Positions 35,011 through 45,621 of a stretch of DNA of 64,000 nucleotides are shown in pieces; the first letter of the stretch is position 1; each line of letters starts with the position of its first letter. Origin of the DNA: Scilla litardierei (Eukaryota > Streptophyta > Magnoliopsida > Asparagales > Asparagaceae); contig JAULAV010008683.1 of assembly GCA_030789695.1 (NCBI GenBank), positions 114,866 to 178,865 of the forward strand. Direction: 5' to 3'. The notes under the pieces were generated by a model, which saw nothing but the letters and a program-made list of their open reading frames with translations, did no database searches and had not been told where the DNA came from. Made by a program: the position numbers and the translations under genes.

Positions 35011-36907
35011 TTGTTTATGATCTGAATTTCATGTATCATGTTTGTATTAGCCCAAAAGATTCAATCTTTCCCCTTGTATTTCTTAACAAATCACCCTCTC
35101 CTGAAAAACAGAATTCTGTATGTGTGTTTACACATCAATTATAATTTCTCTTGTTGGAATCACTTTTCTGAAAAAAATACGTAGCTGTAGATCTTGAAGT
35201 CCTACCCCAAATTCATATAAAATTTGTCATATGTTGAGTTCTATAAGTAGGAGTAAAAATTCATTGTTTGCAAGATGTCTTAAATTCTGTCAAGCTGTAC
35301 ACAGTTCAGAAAAATGAGCACTATTACCTGCACATTCTATGGATTTTTCTTATTTTAGTCTCGTTGAAAACTTAAGAAGTTTTTCTAAAAGTTCATCAGA
35401 GTTCTTATATGTTGTAATTCTGGCTCCAACATGCTTAAAATTGGCTTTGAAGACAGATCCAGAAATCTATCTGAAGAACAGATTTGACACACTTTACTAA
35501 ATAATTCACTATAAATCATATACTTCATACGTCTGCATGAAATTTTATGGGTGAATCCAGGACTAGTATATCTCCAACTTTCATTCAGTGAGTTTTGTCA
35601 AATTCATATGAGAAATTGATGAAAAATGCTGACTTTATTGCTGCTCCTGTAGATTTCAGTATGTTGGAATGTTTTGGATGAAGTTGGAATTGGGTTGTAA
35701 TGTTAATTCTCCATCCCAGTGTGCATGAAGGATGTTGATACCTATAAGAAAGTTGGTTATGCCATTTACCAATAAATTTGATGGTGTGACACTTTCCATA
35801 TACATGGCGACCGCCATATGTTCATTAAAATGCCCAATTGAATGTGAATTTGTAGAACCTGGAAAAATGGCCATTAAAATGTTATGTTATGTATCACATT
35901 TATAAACTTGAATATGGCCTTTGAATATGATGACACATGACATGTTAACTGGGATGTCTCGATCTGCTCTAAGGCGGGTGAACATCCTAGTATTGGGATG
36001 GGGGAAGTTTGGGTATGACTTAATTATAAGGGGCTGGACTGAGAAGTTGGGGAAAATGATATGTGAACGTGATATTTATTCCCACTCGCCTTTACCGGGA
36101 GTGGAGGGGACATACGGAGGTCGTGATATTATGTGGAGAGCCTCACTCCTGCCAGGGACGGGTGAGCTGAGAGGCCCGGCGTACAGTGCCCGTGTCCACT
36201 GCGTCGTGTGCTATATTCACCCCTAATTTGGGGTGAGGTCCAGGCCCTTATCTTTAGGTGATACCCAGGCTTCCAAAAATCACTAATATCAACTAACTAA
36301 TGAACCATAAATGTGTTGTTGTTGCACACTTGTGTGTTATACTTTTTACCTTGGTTGCTTGTACTCCTATTGCCGTTACACTCATAACCCTAAATGATTT
36401 TCCCTACCCTAGTTAGTTTCCTACTGGGCACGTTTGACGTGCTCATTTTACTTTTCAAGTCCTGAGCAGGTGACCTCAGAGCAGAATCTCCCTCATGAGA
36501 TTACCCATTTGTGAGCTGATACCTTGAAGACACTACTCTTTTGGGATGTGTCTTGTAGTGTGAGTTGGGTCGGGTAGTGAGTGTGTTGTCTTTTGTAGCT
36601 ATGGTATATGTTGGGAGCTTATGATACTTCTCATGTATGTGCTCGAGTCAGTTCACTTTGTAGTTGATGATGGTGTGTGGTACTCTCTTTGTTTATGTGA
36701 TTCTGTGGATATGTACTCTCTGTGATGGCAGTATGTGTTACTTCTTTCTTTTATATATATGTGATGTATGGTCCCAGCATTCGCAATGGCCTGCTTATTG
36801 TGTTCCTCTACTCACGCTTGGTGTAATACCGTGCCTTGTCAAGCTCCATCCTCCCTTCCCACGGTTTGCATTGCCTTACAAGGTATTTGTGGGATTGGGG
36901 CGTGACA
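35011..36907 (+). repeat. 5' LTR of the chromovirus, truncated
   Basis: It aligns base for base with 43056-44950 (start TTGTTTATGATCTGAATTTC, end GGGGCGTGACA), with scattered substitutions and small indels. The LTR's first ~766 bp are missing. ORFs inside it are not supported as genes. Confidence 0.93.
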
Positions 36908-36929
36908 GGTTTAGTGGTGGCCCATGCAG

Positions 36930-37029
36930 GTCCTGTCACACTGTGTCATGCAAAAGGAGAATACATCCAACACATTTTAATGCCATCATATATGGTACTA
37001 ATTCTTCTTGTGCTGCTCTTTCTCTGCAG
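36930..37029 (+). other. Possible 5' leader intron
   Basis: A donor-like CAG|GTCCTGTC after 36929 and a strong acceptor-like TGCTCTTTCTCTGCAG ending at 37029 lie just before the gag ATG at 37031. Only sequence form supports it. The usual initiator-Met PBS (TGGTATCAGAGC) is not seen after the LTR. Confidence 0.3.
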
Positions 37030-37030
37030 A

Positions 37031-37792
37031 ATGGATAGTGGAAACGGGATATCTTCGTCAGAGATGGAGCATGCTTAGCCCTCTTTGATGGAGAAGATTT
37101 TGCTAGGTTTCCAGGCAAGTCTGGGTCAGCAGGCTGAGATGCTCACCAAGATGCAGGGTCAGAAGACCCCAGGCTTCAAGCAGTTCAGGGCAATGTAGCC
37201 AAGGACCTTTTCGGGCCAGAAGACTGCATTGGAGGTCGATGAGGTTACAGCGTACGGAGGATGATCTCACGGCTGTTGGATTTCTATTGGAGAGTTGGGT
37301 TGATGCAGCAAAAAGGCAGCTTACACATTAGGCCCGAGATTCGTGGGATGCCCAGGAGCGGCACCTGACAGGTCCTATCACTTGGAAGACTTTCAAGGAG
37401 CGTTTCGAGTCCAAGTTCCTCTCAGAGACTGTAAGGGATGAGCTCAGACAGCGTTTTGAGCATTTGACTCAGGGCCGGCGGAGCGTGGATGAGTATGACG
37501 TCGAGTTTTCTTTACTGAGCAAGTTTGCTCCGGAGCTTATTTCGACCGATGCCACCCGAGCTCGACGCTTTCGTATGGGGTTAGATCCGGAATATAGGAC
37601 GGCGATGTCTACACAGAAACTGGCCACACAGGAGGATGTGCTTGAGGCAGCAAGACTATATGAGATCCATTTACGGAGCATAGGAAAAATGCCTACAGGT
37701 GACAGATGACCCTCTGGATCACAGAAGGCATTATCTCGTCCAGTACAGATGGCCCAGTTCAAGAGGCCAGGAGCTCATGCAGTGAGTCAGTG
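37031..37792 (+). pseudogene. gag: Chromovirus gag, N-terminal and capsid region
   Basis: The start ATG at 37031 follows a splice-acceptor-like tract. The gag domain is readable in pieces: a lysine/methionine-rich N-terminus, FSGQKTALEVDE, WVDAAKRQLTH, ARDSWDAQERHL, then an intact 81-codon stretch (37464-37709) with QGRRSVDEYDVEFSLLSKF and ARRFRMGLDPEY. Nonsense codons (for example TAG near 37076 and 37197) and a 1-bp shift near 37250 break it. It is cut by a MITE-like insertion at 37793 and continues at 38270. Confidence 0.87.
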
Positions 37793-38269
37793 TTCTAAAA
37801 ATCGGCCTGGGCGGCCGCCTAGGCGGCGCCTAGGCGCTAGGCGGCCAGTAAACGCCCCGATTATGGCCTGGGCGGTTAATCTGGGCGTTTTTGGGATTAA
37901 TCGGCCGCCTAAGCGTTCTGGGCGGTGTCTGGGCGCTCTGGGCGGTTCATAGGCGGTTTCTGGGCGGTTTCTGGGCGTTTTTGGTAAATGGCTTAATTGC
38001 ACAAGAGTATCTTTTAAATTTTATTTTGTTGCACACAAATACTCTAAAGTAGATAAACTTGATTTGATTTAGTATGTATTAAATATTTGATGTATTTTAA
38101 ATAAAATATATATTTATATTTATATATAAACATAAATATATTATATAAAAATAATTAAAATAATTAAAAACTGCAAATCCGCCTAGGCCGATTAATCCCC
38201 GATTAATGCTCTGGGCGCTGGGCGCTAGCAATCCGAACGCCTAGCGCCTAGCGTTTTTTACAACCTTGG
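37793..38269. mobile_element. MITE/foldback-like insertion (477 bp) in gag
   Basis: It is flanked by CAGTG on both sides (37788-37792 and 38270-38274), a candidate 5-bp target duplication. The ends are imperfect inverted repeats: GTTCTAAAAATCG at the left and the complement of GTTGTAAAAAACG at the right. Both inner flanks are rich in CTAGGCG/GGGCGGT motifs and the centre is AT-rich (38000-38170). There is no coding capacity. The superfamily cannot be set because the duplication length is uncertain. Confidence 0.7.
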
Positions 38270-38641
38270 CAGTGACACAGATACGTCTGACCTGCCAATT
38301 CTGTGGCAAGACTGGTCACGAGCAGAAGGAGTGTAGGGCTTGGGCTAGACAGTGCTTTGCTTGTGGTGGCCGAGGACACATCAGCAGATTCTGCCCGCAG
38401 CAGGGTGTTTACCCGGCCCCGGTAGCACCTGTGACTTCTGGACCGATGCAGCAGCAAGCCCCTCCACATGGTCCGCAGCGGCTTCCCCTTCCAGCGCCAG
38501 CTGGACCAGGCACACCAGCCCATAGAGGACCTTCCTTGCCTCCTCAGCGGCAGGCCTACAAGAAGATAAACACTGCTTCAAAGCCCCCGGCTTTCACGAT
38601 GACAGCGGTAAAGGCAGAAAACTCAGGCCAGGTTATCTCTG
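38270..38641 (+). pseudogene. gag: Chromovirus gag C-terminus with two CCHC zinc knuckles
   Basis: The two knuckles are CQFCGKTGHEQKEC and CFACGGRGHISRFC, both perfect C-X2-C-X4-H-X4-C. A Pro/Gln-rich linker follows and leads to the gag-protease junction. Two tandem knuckles bind the packaged RNA. The frame is open from the MITE border to the intron-like segment at 38642. Confidence 0.92.
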
Positions 38642-38731
38642 GTATGGTTCTAGCCCTCTCTTTACTTTATGTTATATCACTTGTTGCGTAGCTATGATAG
38701 ACATTGGTTTGATTTCCTTATTGGCTTTTAG
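38642..38731 (+). other. Intron-like GT-AG segment at the gag-protease junction (90 bp)
   Basis: It begins GTATGGTTCTAG and ends TTGGCTTTTAG. It contains an in-frame stop (TAG at 38689) and is T-rich toward the acceptor. Removal joins codons ...VISG and MVKV... in frame, giving the normal transition into the protease of Del/Tekay elements. Length is a multiple of three, but the stop makes retention non-productive. Confidence 0.6.
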
Positions 38732-39475
38732 GGATGGTTAAAGTAGCATCTTTCCCTGCTTTGGCACTTTTTGACTTTGGGGCTTCACACTGTTTTCTGT
38801 CCCGACAATTTGTGGACAAAAATGCAGTACCAGTTGACTTTTTCACCGTTAGTTGGAATATTCACACAGGGAATGGTGTGATCAGGAGTACTTCAGGACT
38901 CCGTTGTTGTCCGGTGGAAATTTGTGGTCGGGAGTTGTATGCTGATTTCCTGGTGATTGAGATGCCCACTTTTGAAGCGGTGTTTGGGATGGACTGGTTA
39001 GCAATGTTTTGCGCTACTATTGATTACAAATTAAGGAGGGTGGTCTTTCAGATTCCCGATCATCCCGAGTTTGAATTCAGGAGCGGTAGTTGTACATTGG
39101 AACTTGTAAAATTCAGAGCAACACCAGTGGAAGCAGAACTGCTGGCTATGGCCATGGAGGCGGAGCCAGTTTTACCCAGGGTTGTGCGAGACTATCCTGA
39201 TGTCTTTCCTGATGACATTTATGGGCTTCCTCCTGATCGATCGTTGGAGTTCACCATTGATTTGATACCAGGCACACAACCTATTGCGAAGGCTCCGTAT
39301 CGGATGGCACCACCTGAGTTGGCTGAGCTTCATAATCAGTTAAAGGACCTATCAGAGCGAGGGTTGATACATCTAAGCGTGTCACCTTGGGGAGCACCTG
39401 TGCTTTTGGTGAATAAGAAAGATGGGTCCCGGAGGATGTGTATTGATTATAGGGAATTGAACAAGGTGACAATAA
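38732..39475 (+). pseudogene. pol: Chromovirus protease and N-terminal reverse transcriptase
   Basis: The protease active-site region reads [12 protein letters not shown], where the expected Ser after the catalytic Asp is Phe. The phrase EAVFGMDWL follows in the protease tail. RT begins with [14 protein letters not shown], then [29 protein letters not shown] and CIDYRELNK. The frame is lost at about 39468, probably by a small deletion where the family has a few more codons before YPLPRID. Confidence 0.92.
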
Positions 39476-39796
39476 GTACCCACTTCCTCGCATCGATGAC
39501 CTCTTTGATCAGCTTGGTGGATCCCGAGTCTACTCAAAGTTGGACTTACAGAGTGGTTATCATCAGATTAAGGTTCGGGGGTCTGATGTTCCGAAGACAG
39601 CTTTTCGAACCTGTTATGGGAATTATGAATTCCTGGTGATGCCCTTCGGGGTGACTAATGCTCCAGCTACTTTCATGAGGTTAATGAATCAAGTATTCTT
39701 TGACTATTTGGACACGTTCGTGGTTGTCTTTATTGATGATATCCTAATATATTCCAAGGATGAGGAAGAACATGCAGAGCATCTGAGGATTGGTCT
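39469..39796 (+). pseudogene. pol: Chromovirus RT, catalytic palm
   Basis: It continues in a new frame with [40 protein letters not shown] and the catalytic [10 protein letters not shown] (about 39729-39758). The frame fails again near 39796, where a deletion shifts it before the KCQFWL segment. Confidence 0.92.
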
Positions 39797-39807
39797 GGAG
39801 ATAGTTA

Positions 39808-40225
39808 TATGCCAAATATAGTAAGTGCCAGTTTTGGCTGTCTAAAGTGGCTTTTCTGGGGCACATAGTTTCAGGAGAAGGCATATCAATTGATCTAGAA
39901 AAGGTGACTGCAGTGGAGAAATGGCCTGTCCCCAGGTCGGTTTCAGAGATTCGAAGTTTCTTGGGATTGGCTGGCTATTACAGAAAGTTCATCAAGGATT
40001 TTTCTAAGATTGCGGCACCACTTACTCACCTGACTAAGAAGGATGTTGCTTATGTGTGGTCTGAGGGGTGTCAGCATGCATTTGAGGAGTTGAAGAGAAG
40101 GTTGACTACTGCGCCAGTTCTGACAATTCCATATCGTTTTGGAGGATTTGAGATTTTCTGTGATGCTTCTGGTAAAGGGCTTGGATGTGTCCTACATCAG
40201 CATGGTCGTGTTGTGGCTTATGCCT
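39808..40225 (+). pseudogene. pol: Chromovirus RT thumb and start of RNase H
   Basis: This stretch has [32 protein letters not shown] and AFEELKRRL, the conserved RT connection, then the first RNase H strand with [13 protein letters not shown] (catalytic D near 40161). An insertion of about two bases near 40222 breaks the frame at AYAS. Confidence 0.92.
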
Positions 40226-40227
40226 CT

Positions 40228-40535
40228 CTAGACTTCTGAAGGTGCATGAGCTAAACTACCCTACACGTGACTTGGAGCTGGTAGCCGTGATTTTTGCCTT
40301 ACAGCTATGGAGACACTTTTTGCTAGGGGAGCACGTCAAGGTGTACACCGACCACAAGAGTTTGAAGTATGTGTTCACCCAGAAGGAACTCAACATGAGA
40401 CAGCATCGGTGGCTTGAGCTGATGGTAGAATATGATCTTGATCTCCAGTATCACCCTGGAAAGATGAATGTGGTTCCTGATGCACTCAGTAGATATCCAG
40501 CTGTGATGATGTTGACCTCTCAGCCCGAGCTCTAG
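40228..40535 (+). pseudogene. pol: Chromovirus RNase H C-terminal part
   Basis: The motifs are [21 protein letters not shown] (glutamate of the active site), [12 protein letters not shown] (active-site D) and [15 protein letters not shown] (active-site D). The frame ends TAG at 40533-40535. The spacer to integrase continues beyond with further nonsense codons (for example near 40626). Confidence 0.93.
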
Positions 40536-41143
40536 TGGGCCCTGCGACAGATGGAGATAGAGGTCATTCTTCCGGGTATCAAAGCAACCATGTTAAACTT
40601 GCAGATCCAGTCTGACCTGCTGGACTGAATCAAAGCTGCACAATCGGGAGATGAAAAGTTAGGAAGGATCTGGGAACAGGTAGAGGCCGGATTTCGAACC
40701 GACTTTCGCATTCACGAAGATGGCTCTCTTAGATTCGGATCTCGGTTATGTGTACCAGATGGTGCTATTCGAGAAGAATTGCTTAAAGAGGCCCATAGCT
40801 CCCCATATTCAATTCATTCAGGAGGGACAAAGATGTACCGTGACTTGCGACAACATTACTGGTGGCATGGGATGAAGCGCAGTATAGCCAGAAGTGTGGC
40901 CTCGTGTTTGGTCTGCCAACAGGTGAAGGCCGAACACCAAAGAGTTACAGGTCTGTTGCAGCCTCTCCATATTCCTAAATAGAAGTGGCAACATGTAACG
41001 ATGGATTTTGTGACTGGGATACCCCGCACACCCAAGGGAAATGACACAATTTGGGTAGTCGTTGATTGCTTGACCAAATCTGCACTTTCATTCCCTTTCG
41101 AGTTGGGTAGTCTACCGAGCATTTGGCCCAAAGATACATGGAG
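40536..41143 (+). pseudogene. pol: Chromovirus integrase: HHCC finger and first core part
   Basis: The finger is visible at 40779-40982: H...H in EAHSSPYSIHSGGTKMYRDL and C..C in CLVCQQVK. A nonsense TAG at 40980-40982 separates it from the core, which opens with TMDFVTGIP (first catalytic D at 41004-41006) and WVVVDCLTKSA. A small frame slip lies near 41095-41110. The exon-like part ends at ...RYMEE at the intron-like segment. Confidence 0.88.
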
Positions 41144-41217
41144 GTAGAACTCCTTTGTCACCCTTGCAACCTCTATATTTGGTAACATGAGGTGTTTGAC
41201 ATACCCTTTCCTTGCAG
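41144..41217 (+). other. Intron-like GT-AG segment inside the integrase core (74 bp)
   Basis: It starts GTAGAACTCC and ends ATACCCTTTCCTTGCAG, a strong pyrimidine tract plus CAG. Upstream coding ends ATGGAG and downstream begins GAGATCGTGAGG. Removal joins the two halves in frame exactly where the family has an uninterrupted helix leading to [10 protein letters not shown]. Its length (74 bp) is not a multiple of three, so retention breaks integrase. Confidence 0.65.
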
Positions 41218-41680
41218 GAGATCGTGAGGCTTCACGGAGTTCCTGTTTGTATAATCTCTGATCGGGACACCAGATTCACCTCACATTTTTGGAGAAGTTT
41301 GCAGTCTAGTTTGGGACTCATCTCAAGTTTAGCATCGCATATCATCCTCAGACGGATGGGCAGTCCGAGCGAGTTATTCAGATTCTCGAGGACATGTTGG
41401 GAGCTTGCATGCTGGACTTTAAGGTATCCTGGAAAGATCACTTACACTTGGTGGAGTTTGCTTACAACAATAGTTATCAGGCAAGCATTGGAATGGCACC
41501 GTTTGCTGCTTTGTATGGAAGGAAGTGAAGATAGCCTCTAAGCTAGGATAATGTTGGGGATCGTGAAATCTTAGGACCTGATTTGGTGGTGGAAGCGATC
41601 GATGTGATACGGACAGTCAAGGAGAATCTTCGTATCGCTTAGGATCGCTATAAGCATTGGGCAAATACAAAGAGGCGTCC
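41218..41680 (+). pseudogene. pol: Chromovirus integrase core, second part
   Basis: It has [20 protein letters not shown] (second catalytic D at 41260-41262), then after a frame slip near 41310 the family segment with [13 protein letters not shown] (catalytic E) and [18 protein letters not shown] stop follows LYGRK near 41525. More lesions follow up to 41680. Confidence 0.87.
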
Positions 41681-41681
41681 A

Positions 41682-42114
41682 TTGGAGTTTCAGCCAGGTG
41701 ATTATGTATTCTTGAAGATCTCCCCGACACGTGGCACGATTCGTTTTGGTAGAGGAGGAATGTTAAGCCCGAGGTTCATTGGTCCATTCGAGATTTTGGC
41801 TCGCATTGATGAGGTTGCATACCGCCTTGCCTTGCCACCCTCCCTTGAAGGAATTCATGATGTGTTCCATGAATCCCAGCTTCGGAAATATGTGGGAGAC
41901 CCTAGTCGCCTCGTGGACTTCTCAGAGATTGAAGTGCGCCCTGACCTGACTTATGAACAGCAACCAGTAGCCATCCTGGATTGGAGACAAAAGATACTGA
42001 AGAAGAAGGCCATTAATTTAGTAAGAGTCATGTGGTAGCAAGAGTCCCCTGGTGAGTCCACCTGGGAACGCGAGGACGAGATGAGAGACAGATACCCTCA
42101 CCTGTTTATGTAAG
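41682..42114 (+). pseudogene. pol: Chromovirus integrase C-terminus and chromodomain-like tail
   Basis: FQPGDYVFLKISPTRG, LSPRFIGPFEIL and FHESQLRKYV are the integrase C-terminal (GPF/Y) module. RPDLTYEQQPVAILDW begins the chromodomain region. After a nonsense TAG at 42036-42038 the tail continues in the same frame with STWEREDEMRDRYPHLF up to TAA at 42112. In chromoviruses this tail helps direct integration to heterochromatin, which agrees with its location in satellite DNA. Confidence 0.92.
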
Positions 42115-42275
42115 TACCTTATCCCTGTATCAATGTCTCTTTTGTTAATCTTGAGTGCAAAATTTTGTAGAGACAGTGGTGTAGGGTAGTATGTAGAGGG
42201 GCCCTGGGAATTAGAAGTATTTTCTTCCTAGAATTGAACCCTTTACCATCGAAAGTTCGAGGACGAACTTTAGTT

Positions 42276-42289
42276 TAAGGAGGGTAGGA
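42276..42289 (+). other. Polypurine tract-like segment before 3' LTR
   Basis: AAGGAGGGTAGGA immediately precedes the LTR start TGTCATGGCC at 42290. It is purine-rich with one T, consistent with the plus-strand primer site. Confidence 0.7.
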
Positions 42290-44950
42290 TGTCATGGCCT
42301 GTTTAGCCCTATACGGCGACCGATACGGTAGCCCTCCACGCACGAGTAAAGTGAGTATTATGAGTCGATAAGAGGTGATATGGTGTGTATGTAGCTGATG
42401 GTAGGCGTGTAATTTCGTGAAGAGTGTAGAGGTATTTTGGTCATTTGGCCATATGTGTGAAAGTGTGTGTAGAGTAAAGGTGGGTGTGTAAAGTAATGTC
42501 ATACTTGTAAAATTTGAAAGAGTGGGTTAGTGTGTGAGGGGCTAATGTGAAAAAGGATGGGTTTAATGGCACACCCGTAAATTTTTAGAAAGGCCAGGGG
42601 CAAAACGGTCTTTTTGACAAAAACTAATGTGCGTACACACTCAAGTTGTGTGTGCATAAAGTAAGGGCAAACTTGTAAATACTTGGAAGTTGAGGGGTAA
42701 TTTTGGAAGGGTATTAGGGTAATTTTACCATATGCATGCTTATCTTGAAGAGAAATCTAGAACTAGGAATTTTTTATTACAATTCTACATTCTTCTTTAA
42801 CTTTCTTCTCTTTTCTTTTCTTTTCTTCATTCATCCTTATCCTCCTTAACCATGGCCGAAATTCCCCCATTCCCCTTGCCATTTCTTCAAGCTCCAAAAC
42901 CCTAATTTCCATTACAAAAATTGAAGAAAACCCTAGCTCATTTCAAGGAGAAAGAGGGGTGGAAGGAGGAGAAAGAAAAGAGAGAAAGAAAGAGGATTCC
43001 TTGAGGTAGGATTCTAACTATGACTTGGTAATTTTTATTTAGGGATATGAGAATGTTGTTTATGATCTGAATTTCATGTATCATGTTTGTATTAGCCCAA
43101 AAGATTCAATCTTTCCCCTTGTATTCCTAGCAAATCACCCCATCCTGAAAAAAAGAATTCTGTAAGTGTGTTTACACATCAATTCTGATTTCTGTAGTTA
43201 GAATCACTTTCTAAAAAAATATTTAGCTATAGATCTTGAAGTTCTATCCCAAATTCATATAAAATTTGTCATATGTTGAGTTCTATAAGTAGGAGTAAAA
43301 ATTCATTGTTTGAAATATGTCTGAAACTCTGTCAAGCTATACACAGTTCAGAAAAATGAGCACTATTACCTGCACACTCTATGGATTTTTCTGATTTTGG
43401 TCTTGTTGGAAACTTAAGAAGTTTTTCTAAAAGTTCATCAGAGTGCTTATATGTTGTAATTCTGGCTCCAACATGCTTAAAATTGGCTTTGAAGACAAAT
43501 TCAGAAATCTGTCTGAAGAACAGATTTGAAACACTTTACTAAATACTTCACTATAAATCATATACTTTGTATTTCTGCATGAAATTTTATGGGTGAATCC
43601 AAGACTAGTATATATCCAACTTTCATTCAGTGAGTTTTGTCAAAACTCACTATGAAAAATTGATGAAAAATGCTGACTTTATAGCTGCTCCTGTAAATTT
43701 CAGTATGTTGGAATGTTTTGGATGAAGTTGGAATTGGGTTGTAATGTTAATTCTCCATCCCAGTGTGCATGAAGGATGTTGATACCTATACGAAAGTTGG
43801 TTATGCCATTTACAACTAAATTTGATGGTGTACGTTCCATTTACATGGCGACCGCCATATGTTCATTAAAATGCCCAATTGAATGTGAATTTGAAGAACT
43901 TGGAAAAATGGCCATTAAAATGTTGTGTTATGTATCACATTTATAAACTTGAATATGGCCTTTGAATATGATGACACTTGACATGTTAACTGGGATGTCT
44001 CGATCTGCTCTAAGGCGGGTGAACATCCTAGTATTGGGATGGGGGATGTTTGGGTATGACTTAATTATAAGGGGTTGGACTGAGAAGTTGGGGAAAATGA
44101 TATGTGATACATGATATTTATTCCCACTCGCTTTACCGGGAGTGGAGGGGACATACGGAGGTCATGATATTATGTGGAGAGCCTCACTCCTGCCAGGAAC
44201 GGGGGAGCTGAGAGGCCCGGCGTACAGTGCCCGTGTCCACTGCGTCGTGTGCTATATTCACCCCTAATTTGGGGTGAGGTCCAGGCCCTTATCTTTAGGT
44301 GATACTCAGGCTTCCAAAATCACTAATATCAACTAACTAATGAACCATGAATGTGTTGTTGGTGTTGCACACTTATGTGTTATACTTTTTACCTTGGTTG
44401 CTTGTACTCCTATTGCCGTTACACTCATAACCCTAAATGATTTTCCCTACCCTAGTTAGTTTCCTACTGGGCACGTTTGATGTGCTCATTTTACTTTTTA
44501 GGTCCTGAGCAGGTGACCTCAGAGCAGAATCTCCCTCAGGAGATTACCCATGTGTGAGCTGACACCTTGAAGACACTACTCTTTTGAGATGTGTCTTATA
44601 GTGTGAGTTGGGTCGGGTAGTGAGCGTGTTGTCTTTTGTAGCTGTGGTATATGTTGGGAGCTTGTGATACTTCTCATATATGTGCTCGAGTCAGTTCACT
44701 TTGTACTTGATGATGGTGTGTGGTACTCTCTTTGGTTATGTGATTCTGTGGATATGTACTCTCTGTGATAGCAGTATGTGTTACTTCTTTCTTTTATATA
44801 TATGCGATGTATGGTCCCAGCATTCGCAGTGGCCTGCTTATTATGTTCCTCTACTCACGCTTGGTGTAATACTGCGGCTTGTCAAGCTCCATCCTCCCTT
44901 CCCACGGTTTGCGTTACCTTACAAGGTATTTGTGGGATTGGGGCGTGACA
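42290..44950 (+). repeat. 3' LTR of the chromovirus (2,661 bp)
   Basis: It starts TGTCATGGCC after a polypurine tract and ends GGGGCGTGACA. The last 1,895 bp match the truncated 5' LTR. Notable tracts are TTCTTTTCTTTTCTTTTCTT-like pyrimidines (42795-42830) and a purine-rich run (42945-42995), as in transcribed leaders of such LTRs. The short ORFs inside, duplicated in both LTRs, are not genes. Confidence 0.93.
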
Positions 44951-45621
44951 CCTTTTGTTCTATCCCCCTTTTGGTGGTCTTTCTTTTCTTTTATTATCTC
45001 TCTTCTTTTAGGAAGAAGAGGCATTATGAGCTTCTGGGAGGGACAGTGCCAGGGGCACATGTTGTGAGTGACGAGGAGAAGCTCTCTGTTTTGTTCAGCC
45101 ATGAGTAAACATGACAGCAGCTCAGAATACTTTGTGAACTTTCGTTCATGGTATTGCTGCATAAGTATCGCATCTTTCTCATGGAAAGATGTGTATGTCT
45201 TATCCAGCATGCGATCTTCTGAGACTTTTTCACCACACAACTTCTGGCGTGAGGTGATGCTAAAAAGAGCTGAGTTGTACTCAGTTGTGGACTTAAAGTC
45301 CTGCAGTCTCAGGTTCTCCCACTCGTATCGTGCCCTTGGTAGTATAACATCTTTCTGATGTTTATACCTGTCCTCAAGGGCAGTCCACATCTCAAATGGA
45401 TCTTCGACTGTAAGGTATTCAGCCTTAAGGGTCTTGTCCACATGGCGGAGAATATAGATAATGGTGTGCGCCTTTTCTATATTGCTTGCATTTTCATTAT
45501 TTGTCACAATAGAAATAAGGGGCTTAGCCCGTAGATGGAACTTTACATCGAGCTGCCAGCTCAGATAGTTTCTGCCTGATGCATCCAGTACTTCGAAATC
45601 GACACTTGCAATTTTAGCCAT
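44951..45621 (-). pseudogene. gag: Copia gag, truncated
   Basis: Start ATG at 45621 (MAKIASVDFEVLDASG); an upstream in-frame ATG at 45648 adds nine residues. Motifs are NYLSWQLDVKFHLRAK, KAHTIIYILRHVD, EYLTVEDPFEMWTALEDRY, LPRARYEWENLRLQDFKS and LISCLLMAEQN-like LLSCLLMAEQNRELL, the plant copia gag domain. No zinc knuckle is reached, because the sequence is replaced by LTR DNA after a Lys-rich stretch (KEKKDHQKGDRTKG). The readable part has no internal stop, so it decayed mainly by truncation. Confidence 0.92.

Larger units (their letters stand above)
35011..44950 (+). mobile_element. Del/Tekay-type Ty3/gypsy chromovirus, 5' LTR truncated, decayed
   Basis: It has long LTRs (2.66 kb intact copy), two CCHC knuckles in gag, the order PR-RT-RH-IN, and a C-terminal chromodomain-like region after the integrase. 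This fits the Del/Tekay chromovirus lineage. The 5' LTR lacks its first ~766 bp, replaced by a Tat fragment. Gag carries a MITE-like insertion. Pol has several frameshifts, nonsense codons and two intron-like GT-AG segments. Confidence 0.92.

Noticed and set aside
35921..36226. 101-codon ORF within the chromovirus LTR
   Set aside because: It lies wholly in the LTR. The 3' LTR copy (near 43968) has indels that break the frame, so it is not conserved.
44914..44950. Last ~12 codons of the 244-codon minus-strand gag frame
   Set aside because: They belong to the chromovirus LTR end, not to copia gag. The real gag sequence stops at 44951.
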